A stretch of DNA of 64,000 bases from positions 124,001 through 188,000 of the forward strand of contig NZ_JARYGY010000006.1 of the NCBI RefSeq assembly GCF_029906345.1. Reading direction: 5' to 3'. The notes beneath the pieces were generated by a model. The model searched no databases. It was not told where the DNA came from and saw only the letters and a program-made list of their open reading frames with translations. The stretch's first letter is position 1, and each line of letters opens with the position of its first letter. Shown in pieces: positions 55,503 through 64,000 of the stretch. This DNA is from Aquimarina mycalae. Lineage in GTDB: Bacteria; Bacteroidota; Bacteroidia; Flavobacteriales; Flavobacteriaceae. The position numbers and the translations under genes are program-made.

Positions 55503-56318
55503 TTAAACAGCTACATCGTGCTCTCTAAGTGCATCGTTAAGCGAAGTTTTTTTATTCGTACTTTCTTTACGTTTACCGATGATTAATGCGCAGGGAACAT
55601 TGTATTCGCCAGCAGCAAACTTCTTAGTGTAACTACCAGGAATTACAACAGATCTTGCAGGTACAACTCCTTTACGTTCTACAGGAGTATCTCCAGTAAC
55701 ATCTATAATTTTAGTAGATGCAGTTAATACAACATTGGCACCAAGTACAGCTTCGGTTTCTACACGAACACCTTCAACTACAATACATCTAGATCCTATA
55801 AATGCATTATCTTCTATAATTACTGGAGCGGCTTGTAATGGTTCTAAAACACCACCAATTCCTACACCACCACTAAGGTGGACATTTTTACCAATTTGCG
55901 CACAGCTTCCCACAGTTGCCCATGTATCTACCATTGTACCCTCATCAACGTGAGCACCAATGTTTACATAACTTGGCATTAAAATAGTTCCAGGAGATAT
56001 GTAAGCTCCATGACGAGCTACCGCGTTAGGAACCACACGAATTCCTTTGGCCTCATATCCTTTTTTTAGAGGGATTTTGTCGTGGTATTCAAAAATACCT
56101 GCTTCGAGAGTTTCCATTTTCTGGATCGGGAAATAGAGTACAACCCCTTTTTTTACCCATTCGTTTACCTGCCATCCTCCATCTATAGGCTCAGCTACAC
56201 GAAGTTCCCCAGCGTCTAACAAGTCTACAACTTTTCTGATCGCATCTTGAGTACTTGATTCTTTTAAAAGCTCTCTATTGTCCCAAGCTTTTTCTATGGT
56301 TTCTTTCAGTTGGTTCAT
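55503..56318 (-). CDS. dapD: 2,3,4,5-tetrahydropyridine-2,6-dicarboxylate N-succinyltransferase
   Basis: The 271-residue enzyme acts in the succinylase branch of lysine/diaminopimelate synthesis. The N-terminal helical domain is followed by a left-handed beta-helix with hexapeptide turns (VARHGAYISPGTILMPSYVN, IGAHVDEGTMVDTWATVGSC, VHLSGGVGIGGVLEPLQAAP, IEDNAFIGSRCIVVEGVRVE). The length matches the family. Confidence 0.95.
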   Translation of the reverse strand: MNQLKETIEKAWDNRELLKESSTQDAIRKVVDLLDAGELRVAEPIDGGWQVNEWVKKGVVLYFPIQKMETLEAGIFEYHDKIPLKKGYEAKGIRVVPNAVARHGAYISPGTILMPSYVNIGAHVDEGTMVDTWATVGSCAQIGKNVHLSGGVGIGGVLEPLQAAPVIIEDNAFIGSRCIVVEGVRVETEAVLGANVVLTASTKIIDVTGDTPVERKGVVPARSVVIPGSYTKKFAAGEYNVPCALIIGKRKESTNKKTSLNDALREHDVAV

Positions 56319-56398
56319 TTATCAAAAAATTTTGGTAAAGATAACAGCTTAAGTCGAAAAATATGTATACAATGAATATTTTAGGATACTCTTAATAA

Positions 56399-56431
56399 TT
56401 GGTACTATTTTATAATAATATCATACTTTTG
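56399..56431 (+). promoter_or_regulatory. promoter of ruvX
   Basis: TTG at 56399-56401, a 22-base spacer and TACTTTTG at 56424-56431 fit the flavobacterial consensus. The ATG follows 13 bp later. Confidence 0.5.
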
Positions 56432-56444
56432 CACAAAATAAATT

Positions 56445-56855
56445 ATGGCAAGGATTTTAGCAATAGATTATGGAGGAAAACGATGTGGGATTGCGGTTAC
56501 AGACGAATCTAAGATCATTGCTTCTGGATTAACAACAGTTGATACTAAAGATTTGTTGAATTGGTTACAAGAGTATGTAGCTAAAGAAGAAGTAGAATTG
56601 TTTGTGGTAGGAGAACCGAAACGATTACACGGAGAAGCTTCTGAAAGTGAAAAATTGATTCAACCTTTTTTAGAAAAGCTAGCAAAATTATTACCAGATA
56701 TTCCTGTAAAAAGGATAGATGAGCGATTTACATCTAAAATGGCATTTGATACAATGATTGCAAGTGGTATATCAAAAAAGAAACGAAGAGATAAAGCATT
56801 AGTTGATCAAATTAGCGCAACAATAATACTTCAGGATTATCTTTATAATTTATAG
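56445..56855 (+). CDS. ruvX: Holliday-junction resolvase-like / pre-16S rRNA nuclease YqgF
   Basis: The 136-residue RNase H-fold protein has RILAIDYGGKRCGIAVTDES (catalytic Asp7), LFVVGEPKRLHGEASESE, VKRIDERFTSKMA and DKALVDQISATIILQDYL (second acidic site). YqgF trims pre-16S rRNA in E. coli. It heads a likely operon with def, 45 bp downstream. Confidence 0.92.
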   Translation: MARILAIDYGGKRCGIAVTDESKIIASGLTTVDTKDLLNWLQEYVAKEEVELFVVGEPKRLHGEASESEKLIQPFLEKLAKLLPDIPVKRIDERFTSKMAFDTMIASGISKKKRRDKALVDQISATIILQDYLYNL

Positions 56856-56900
56856 GTAATACTGTATAATGAATAAAAAAGAACTGAGAATATCGATTAT

Positions 56901-57491
56901 ATGATTTTACCCATTGTAGCATACGGCGACCCAGTATTGAAGAAAAAAGCAAAGGAAATAAGTAGTGATTATCCTAAGCTGTCAGAACTACTAGAAAATA
57001 TGTTCGAAACCATGTATAATGCTCATGGAGTTGGATTAGCAGCTCCTCAAATAGGGCTTCCTATACGATTGTTTTTAGTAGATGCTGCACCTTTTGCAGA
57101 TGATGAAGAACTTTCTGAAGAAGAAAGAGAGTTGCTAAAAGGATTCAAAAAAACCTTTATAAATGCAACAATTCTGGAAGAAACTGGAGAAGAATGGGCG
57201 TTTTGTGAAGGGTGTCTTAGTATACCAGAGGTTAGAGAAGATGTATTTAGAAAGGAAACTATTAAAATCCATTATTTTGATGAAAACTTTGTAGAACATA
57301 CCGAAACCTATAGTGGATTAGCGGCAAGAGTTATTCAGCATGAATATGATCATATCGAAGGAATTTTATTTACTGATAAACTATCCAGCCTTAAAAAACG
57401 TTTGATTAAAGGTAAGCTTACAAATATTTCTAAAGGAAAAATCAATCAGGAATATAGAATGAGATTTCCGCAAGCTAAAAAAGGACGTTAA
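56901..57491 (+). CDS. def: peptide deformylase
   Basis: The 196-residue metalloenzyme removes the formyl group from nascent proteins. The three family motifs are present: GVGLAAPQIGL (about 48-58), EGCLSIPEVR with the metal-binding Cys, and IQHEYDHIEG with the HExxH-like metal site. It has an acidic loop (FADDEELSEEERELLKGFKK) longer than in E. coli Def, as is common in Bacteroidota. Confidence 0.95.
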   Translation: MILPIVAYGDPVLKKKAKEISSDYPKLSELLENMFETMYNAHGVGLAAPQIGLPIRLFLVDAAPFADDEELSEEERELLKGFKKTFINATILEETGEEWAFCEGCLSIPEVREDVFRKETIKIHYFDENFVEHTETYSGLAARVIQHEYDHIEGILFTDKLSSLKKRLIKGKLTNISKGKINQEYRMRFPQAKKGR

Positions 57492-57598
57492 TAAATACAG
57501 ACGTATTATTCAATATACATAGAACATAATTTATGTTGGTCAATGTTTGATTTTTTAAAAGGAACTACTGATATTTGCCAACTTTGAAAACAAAATAT

Positions 57599-58018
57599 AT
57601 GAGTTTAGACAAAATATTATCAATCTCTGGAAAACCAGGTCTTTATGAATTGAAAGCGCAAACACGTAGTGGTTTCGTTGCAGAAGCATTGGCCGATGGA
57701 AAAAAACTATCTGTAAGCATAAGACACAATGTTAGTATTCTTAGTGAGATTGCAATATATACTTTTACAGAAGAAGTTCCGTTAAGAGACATTTTTAGAA
57801 AGATTCAGGAGAAAGAAGAGGGTGGACAAGCAATTAATCACAAAGAATCTAAAAATAAATTAGAAGCGTACTTTAGTGAAGTATTACCAGATTATGATGA
57901 AGATAGAGTCTATGTAAGTGATATGAAAAAGGTAATACAGTGGTATAATATTTTACAAGCTAAAGGAATTACCGATTTTGAAGAACCAGAAGAAGTAGCT
58001 TCAGAAGAAGAAGAGTAA
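57599..58018 (+). CDS. DUF5606 family protein
   Basis: The ATG at 57599 gives MSLDKILSISGKPGLYELKA, the usual family start; a TTG at 57575 is in frame but unlikely. The 139-residue cytosolic protein contains SKNKLEAYFSEVLPDYDEDR, VYVSDMKKVIQWYNILQAKG and a very acidic tail. The function is unknown. In Bacteroidota it commonly follows def and ruvX, as here. Confidence 0.85.
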   Translation: MSLDKILSISGKPGLYELKAQTRSGFVAEALADGKKLSVSIRHNVSILSEIAIYTFTEEVPLRDIFRKIQEKEEGGQAINHKESKNKLEAYFSEVLPDYDEDRVYVSDMKKVIQWYNILQAKGITDFEEPEEVASEEEE

Positions 58019-58039
58019 AAAATACATTTTATAATATTT

Positions 58040-58072
58040 AAAAATCCTGTCTATTTGAGATGGGATTTTTTT
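58040..58072 (+). terminator. imperfect intrinsic terminator after DUF5606
   Basis: AAATCC pairs with GGATTT through a partly paired middle (CTGTCTATTTGAGATG) and is followed by a T-run. Confidence 0.55.
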
Positions 58073-58221
58073 ATGAAACGTTTTATCAATTCATTTTCAG
58101 GTTTTTAGACTCTTAACGAATTATGAATAAGTTATACAAATATTGCCAGATTTTCAATGTACTGTTTGGTTCTTCTTTGTATTTTTGCGCAAAATTTAAA
58201 CACAACCGAACAAATAGTTAA

Positions 58222-59871
<1,650 letters not shown>

Positions 59872-59959
59872 CTGGCTAGATAATTGACAATAAAAAAAGT
59901 AATATAATTTTAGGAAACCTTTCTGAATAATAAGAAAAGGTGTCTTTATACACATATCA

Positions 59960-61840
59960 ATGGAAGAAAAGAAATTTGACCTTAATACAGTAATTGGATT
60001 CATACTGATATTTGGGATTTTTGCGTGGATGTTTTATGTAAACCAACCTACGCCTGAAGAAATTGAAGCACAAAAAGCAAAACAAGAACAAGCTGAAGCA
60101 GAACAGAAAGCTGACGAAAACAAAACTACCGATTTTGTAAAAGAAAGTGAGGCTATAGTAGCTAATCCACAAGATTCTCTTGCTTTAGTAGCTGCAAAAT
60201 CACAATTAGGAGCATTTGCATATGCAGCGAGTCTTCCTTCTGCAAAAGATAATGTTACTACAATAGAAAATGAAGTTTTAAGCTTAAAAATTAATAATAG
60301 AGGTGGTTATATTGAAGAGGCTTTGCTTAAAAACTTCAAAACATATGACTCTGTTCCATTGTATCTGATTAAAGATGGAAAAAATGCTTCTTTTAATCTT
60401 AATTTTGGTACTACGGACAATAGAATTCTAAATACTAAGGATTTGTTTTTTGAACCTACGGTAACTAAGAATGGTGATAATACCGTGTTATCGATGAAAC
60501 TTAAAGTTTCAGAGTCTAAATTCTTAGAATATCGTTACGAATTAAAGCCTAATGACTACATGCTAGACTTTACTATTCGTACACAAGGATTACAACAGGT
60601 AATTAACAGCAGTCAAGATGTCAATTTAGATTGGAAATTACAGGTAATCAGACAAGCTAAAAGTGCTTCATATGAAAACCGTTATACTGATATTCATTAT
60701 GAATATGAAGGAGGTAAAGATGATTTTACTGGACAAGGTGAGTTTGATGAAGATCAGGAAGAGCAAGTTAGTTGGATTGGATTTAAACAACATTTCTTTA
60801 CGTCTATTTTACTAACAGATACTCCATTCAAAACCGCTACCCTTGCTTCTAAGAATGTTGCAAACACAAGTGATTTGGATGATAAAGATATCAAGGTAAC
60901 CAAAGAGTTCTCTGCTTCTGTGCCATTAGAGCTTCAAGGTGGAGAGTTAAGCTATAATATGGATTGGTATTATGGTCCGACAGATTATAAAATTTTAAGT
61001 AATTATGACCGAAATCTTGATGAAATAGTACCATTAGGATGGGGGATATTTGGATTTATTAATAGATATATATTTATTCCATTTTTTGGTTTCTTAAGTG
61101 GTTTCCTTCCTTATGGGATAGCTATTGTAGTGATGACGGTTGTAGTAAGAATTGTATTATCACCTGTAACTTATAAATCGTATGTGTCTCAGGCTAAGAT
61201 GAAAATATTAAAGCCCGAAATAGCTGAAATTACTGAGAAGTATAAAGATAACGCTATGAAAAAGCAACAGGAAACGATGGCTTTATATAGTAAAGCTGGA
61301 GCGAGTCCTATGAGTGGTTGTTTACCAGCTTTGATGCAAATTCCTGTGTTTTACGCGTTATTTAATTTCTTCCCAAGTGCATTTGATCTTAGACAAAAGA
61401 GCTTTTTGTGGGCAGATGATTTATCAAGTTATGATACGATAGCGCAGTTACCTTTTGAAATCCCTTTTTATGGTGATCATATTAGTTTGTTCCCTATTTT
61501 GGCTTCTATTGCAATATTTATTTATATGATGATGACTACAGGTCAAACCATGCAAACACAGCAACCTGGAATGCCTAATATGAAGTTTATTATGTATTTA
61601 TCACCGTTAATGATGTTGGTATTCTTTAATAACTATGCAAGTGGATTATCACTGTATTATTTTATCTCTAACCTAATTACAATTGGGATTATGTTAGTTA
61701 TTAAAAATGTTATTATAGATGAAGATAAAATTCATGCTAAGATTCAGGAGAATAAGAAAAAACCTAAAAAACAAGGTAAGTTTCAAAAGAGAATGAAAGA
61801 ACTAATGGAGCAAGCTGAACAACAAAAAGCTAAAAAATAA
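59960..61840 (+). CDS. yidC: membrane protein insertase YidC
   Basis: The 626-residue insertase has an N-terminal helix (about 10-25), a large periplasmic domain (about 60-355) and the conserved five-helix core with FLPYGIAIVVMTVVVRIVLS, the cytosolic coiled-coil KSYVSQAKMKILKPEIAEIT, ASPMSGCLPALMQIPVFYAL and SGLSLYYFISNLITIG. The charged C-terminus (KKPKKQGKFQKRMKELMEQA) contacts ribosomes. It follows pyrG by 88 bp, a common flavobacterial order. Confidence 0.97.
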   Translation: MEEKKFDLNTVIGFILIFGIFAWMFYVNQPTPEEIEAQKAKQEQAEAEQKADENKTTDFVKESEAIVANPQDSLALVAAKSQLGAFAYAASLPSAKDNVTTIENEVLSLKINNRGGYIEEALLKNFKTYDSVPLYLIKDGKNASFNLNFGTTDNRILNTKDLFFEPTVTKNGDNTVLSMKLKVSESKFLEYRYELKPNDYMLDFTIRTQGLQQVINSSQDVNLDWKLQVIRQAKSASYENRYTDIHYEYEGGKDDFTGQGEFDEDQEEQVSWIGFKQHFFTSILLTDTPFKTATLASKNVANTSDLDDKDIKVTKEFSASVPLELQGGELSYNMDWYYGPTDYKILSNYDRNLDEIVPLGWGIFGFINRYIFIPFFGFLSGFLPYGIAIVVMTVVVRIVLSPVTYKSYVSQAKMKILKPEIAEITEKYKDNAMKKQQETMALYSKAGASPMSGCLPALMQIPVFYALFNFFPSAFDLRQKSFLWADDLSSYDTIAQLPFEIPFYGDHISLFPILASIAIFIYMMMTTGQTMQTQQPGMPNMKFIMYLSPLMMLVFFNNYASGLSLYYFISNLITIGIMLVIKNVIIDEDKIHAKIQENKKKPKKQGKFQKRMKELMEQAEQQKAKK

Positions 61841-61860
61841 AATATTAGAATTCTATACAT

Positions 61861-61896
61861 AAAAAAGGCCGTTTTTTTAGAAAAAACGGCCTTTTC
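61861..61896. terminator. bidirectional intrinsic terminator between yidC and the fasciclin gene
   Basis: AAAAAAGGCCGTTTTTT and AAAAAACGGCC form a long stem with a short loop, with A- and T-runs at the two sides. Confidence 0.9.
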
Positions 61897-61911
61897 ATTA
61901 TTTTTTAAAAG

Positions 61912-62898
61912 TTAATTTCCAATAGATAACCTAGGCAATAATAAAACCTTATCTATAGAATGAATTACTCCATTAGTTGCTTGAATATTTGTTACAACGA
62001 TGTTACATACATTAGCAGGGTCGGAACCATCAGTAACAGTTTTTGCAGTAGCATCTATATCTACCTTTCCACTAAGTGTACTAACCTCACCATCTGCTAA
62101 ATCAGCTTCTCTTACGTTAACATCAGGAATTACGTGAAGATTTAAGGCAGTTCCTAAAGTAATTTCAGGAATATCACCAGGTACATTCCATGTATTGTCA
62201 GTTGCAAGCAGCGTGTCAAAAGCTGCATTATCTGGAGCAAATACTGTAAAAGGGCCATCTTCTTGTAAAGTTGTTACATAAGTAAAACTATGAGCAGTAA
62301 GAGCTTCTGCAAGTCTAGAAAAATTAGGATCAACTGTAGCAAAAGTTGTTACATCAGGTAAACCAATAACAGCATTAATCTTGTGAATAATCCCATTAGA
62401 TGCTCTAACATCTTCTTCAGTTACTTTTGCACCTCCGTTAAAGACTACACCATCCGTAGTGTTATAGTACATACTAATGATTGCTCCATCAGGACCAGCC
62501 GTAGAAGAAGTCTCTGTATATCCAGATCCATTAGTAGTAAGTATTGCTGAAGTTACTTCTCCAGGAATTACATGATTTAATAAAAGTTGTTGTAATACAT
62601 CAGTAGGAACCGCAGCAATGTCGGCAAACCCATTTGCATCTAGATAAGCTTGTAGAGCAGTGTCAGTAGGAGCAAGTACTGTAAAAGGTCCTGTTCCATT
62701 AAGTACAGAAACCAAATCTCCATCAGCAGCAGCAAGAGCCGTTACCAGTAAAGATAAATCCGTATCAGCAGTAGCTGTCTCAACAATGTTAGTGGTTGGA
62801 ATAATAATGTTCCCATCATCGTCATCACCACAAGATGAAACACCTAATACCAATGCTGCAATTATCACAGCTTGGCTGATTTTTGAAATAATTTTCAT
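61912..62898 (-). CDS. fasciclin (FAS1) lipoprotein with two domains
   Basis: The 328-residue protein has a lipoprotein signal ending GVSSCGDDDDG. The first FAS1 domain spans about 38-180 (NGTGPFTVLAPTDTALQAYL, LLLNHVIPGE) and the second about 183-325 (EDGPFTVFAPDNAAFDTLLA, NLHVIPDVNVREADLADGEV, NGVIHSIDKVLLLP). FAS1 domains act in adhesion or protein contact at the surface. It is monocistronic. Confidence 0.92.
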   Translation of the reverse strand: MKIISKISQAVIIAALVLGVSSCGDDDDGNIIIPTTNIVETATADTDLSLLVTALAAADGDLVSVLNGTGPFTVLAPTDTALQAYLDANGFADIAAVPTDVLQQLLLNHVIPGEVTSAILTTNGSGYTETSSTAGPDGAIISMYYNTTDGVVFNGGAKVTEEDVRASNGIIHKINAVIGLPDVTTFATVDPNFSRLAEALTAHSFTYVTTLQEDGPFTVFAPDNAAFDTLLATDNTWNVPGDIPEITLGTALNLHVIPDVNVREADLADGEVSTLSGKVDIDATAKTVTDGSDPANVCNIVVTNIQATNGVIHSIDKVLLLPRLSIGN

Positions 62899-63153
62899 GT
62901 TTTTGAGTTTTAAAAGTTATAATTTGTTCAGGTACCCTAACGTTATATAGATTTTATATATTTCCAATAATTTGTTAAACAAAAGTTAATAAGATAAGGT
63001 TTTAATAGATGTAAGCCTTTTTTTTGGAAGTTTTAGTGTTTTTTTTGTAGGATTATTTGGATAAAAAAAGATTACAAGTTTTCTTTAGATTATAAATTTA
63101 TAAGATGTTGGTATACTTTTTGGATTATCGTATTACCTAAATTTAATGAAGCT
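62899..63153. other. 255-bp divergent intergenic region
   Basis: This A/T-rich stretch lies between the divergent fasciclin and MORN-repeat genes and must hold both promoters. I cannot place either with confidence: no TTG-N17-23-TAnnTTTG pair stands out. Confidence 0.3.
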
Positions 63154-63840
63154 ATGTTAAATAGATTTTTATTTTTTGCCTTTGTTTGTATTACTACTAT
63201 GGGGATTGCTCAGAAATTCAATGCTTTTGATTCTGAAGGGAAACGACATGGTAAGTGGCAAAAAAAATATGAGAATAGTAATCAACTAAGGTATGAAGGT
63301 ACTTTTGATCATGGAAAAGAAGTAGGGGAGTTTAAATTTTATAAGCCAAATAGTGGGAAATCTCCAACAGCAATTAAGGTGTTTTCTAAGGGAAATGACA
63401 CCATAAAAGTAACATACTTTACTAATAAACGTAAGGTGATTAGTGAAGGAGGGATGATCGGTAAAGAGAGAGTTGGGGTATGGACATATTATCATAAGGA
63501 ATCTCCTAAGATAATGATGACCGAAGAATACCAATCGGGAAAACTTCATGGCGAACAACTCACATATTTTGAAAATGGTCAGTTAACCGAAAAAACTACA
63601 TATATCAATGATAAAAAAGAAGGTAAACGTGTGGTATATTCAGAAGATGGAATAATCATTAAAGAATTTACTTATGAAAATGATCAATTACACGGTCCGA
63701 CTAAGTACTATGATGCAAAAGGTAAAGTAAGAATAGAAGGTAATTATAAAAGAGATCGTAAAAATGGTATCTGGAATTATTATGAAAATGGAGCATTATC
63801 TGAGCAAAAATTGTTCCCTGTTCAAAAGAGAGGACTGTAG
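63154..63840 (+). CDS. exported MORN-repeat (YwqK-like) protein
   Basis: The 228-residue protein has a signal peptide (NRFLFFAFVCITTMGIAQ) and at least six degenerate repeats of the type GKxxGxWxxYYxNG: SEGKRHGKWQKKYENSNQLR, ERVGVWTYYHKESPK, GKLHGEQLTYFENGQL, KKEGKRVVYSEDG, DQLHGPTKYYDAKGKV, RKNGIWNYYENGAL. The YwqK family name mentions a toxin-antitoxin link, but nothing here supports that; a surface or periplasmic role is likelier. Confidence 0.85.
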   Translation: MLNRFLFFAFVCITTMGIAQKFNAFDSEGKRHGKWQKKYENSNQLRYEGTFDHGKEVGEFKFYKPNSGKSPTAIKVFSKGNDTIKVTYFTNKRKVISEGGMIGKERVGVWTYYHKESPKIMMTEEYQSGKLHGEQLTYFENGQLTEKTTYINDKKEGKRVVYSEDGIIIKEFTYENDQLHGPTKYYDAKGKVRIEGNYKRDRKNGIWNYYENGALSEQKLFPVQKRGL

Positions 63841-63877
63841 TATCAATTTTTAGAATCCATATATAGAAAAAACCTTG

Positions 63878-63905
63878 AAGCAATGCTCTAGCATTGCTTT
63901 TTTTA
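63878..63905 (+). terminator. intrinsic terminator after the MORN-repeat gene
   Basis: AAGCAATGC / GCATTGCTT is a 9-bp stem with a 4-nt loop, followed by a T-run. Confidence 0.88.
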
Positions 63906-63910
63906 TTTAT

Positions 63911-64000
63911 TATTTTTGCAGATAATATAAAACTGAAATTATGTCCTTTTCTCTTGTGTTAATTTTATGAGAGAAATTATATAAAGTAGTACCAATGAAA
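63911..64000 (+). other. promoter-like element and window edge
   Basis: TATTTTTG at 63911-63918 fits the -7 consensus; a TTG at 63894-63896 is 14 bases upstream, a little short. An ATG at 63995 begins the last six bases and may be the start of the next gene; an ATG at 63941 gives only nine codons. Confidence 0.3.

Noticed and set aside
63154..63840. Toxin-antitoxin system suggested by the YwqK family name
   Set aside because: The protein is an exported MORN-repeat protein and no toxin-like gene is adjacent.

Overview
The window looks like chromosome from a marine-type Flavobacteriia (Bacteroidota). The reasons are: low G+C; the -33 TTG / -7 TAnnTTTG promoter type; two proteins with C-terminal sorting domains for the type IX secretion system; two TonB-dependent receptors with N-terminal carboxypeptidase-like domains; GG-leader peptides; and typical flavobacterial families (DUF5606, DUF2024, DUF4856, COX15/CtaA). 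The genus cannot be fixed from the sequence; an Aquimarina-like member of the Flavobacteriaceae is a guess. I see no tRNA, rRNA, CRISPR array, prophage or intact insertion sequence.

Layout. 0-6.2 kb: the 3' part of a PepSY/flavodoxin/FNR reductase, pyrD, a T9SS-exported spondin-like protein, a LysE-type exporter and HMG-CoA lyase. 4.95-12.6 kb is the main accessory region. It holds three small double-glycine-leader peptide genes, one of them a 59-residue gene lying between lysE and a leftover lysE-like 3' end. These are followed by a divergon of a lipoprotein plus a periplasmic TPR-CHAT protease on one side and an ECF sigma factor plus a membrane anti-sigma-like protein on the other, then a haem-binding-domain protein. 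12.7-19 kb: a DUF4856 / imelysin-like / HTTM / TonB-receptor operon, probably for iron or another metal, headed by a promoter set inside a 24-bp inverted repeat. 19-24.3 kb: a PAS protein, a large polyketide-type methyltransferase, DUF1456, TerB-like, Hsp20, and an integral membrane protein. 24.3-30.4 kb: an SDR reductase, a LytS/LytTR-type two-component pair, and a second TonB receptor with a DUF1569 partner.

30.4-33.4 kb: a small methyltransferase, and a cluster of a MarR regulator with a C-terminal cysteine cluster, DUF2024, an exported protein and a CPVC thioredoxin-like protein. Three related operator-like sites suggest one thiol- or metal-sensing regulon. 33.4-48.5 kb is mostly housekeeping: a PdxH-like oxidase, an adenosine/adenine deaminase, uvrB, a 1137-residue T9SS type-B protein, an ABC-2 transporter, a nucleoid-associated protein, ctaA and a CCA-adding-type enzyme. 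48.5-55.4 kb: a TsaC-like enzyme leading into a cell-surface glycosylation locus (five nucleotide-sugar glycosyltransferases, one GT9 heptosyltransferase-like enzyme, one WaaP-like kinase). 55.5-64 kb: dapD, ruvX, def, DUF5606, pyrG, yidC, a two-domain fasciclin lipoprotein and a MORN-repeat protein.

The best candidates for something undescribed are the Cys-rich GG-peptide set next to the TPR-CHAT/ECF-sigma divergon, and the cysteine-cluster MarR regulon. Both are inferred from gene content and motifs only.
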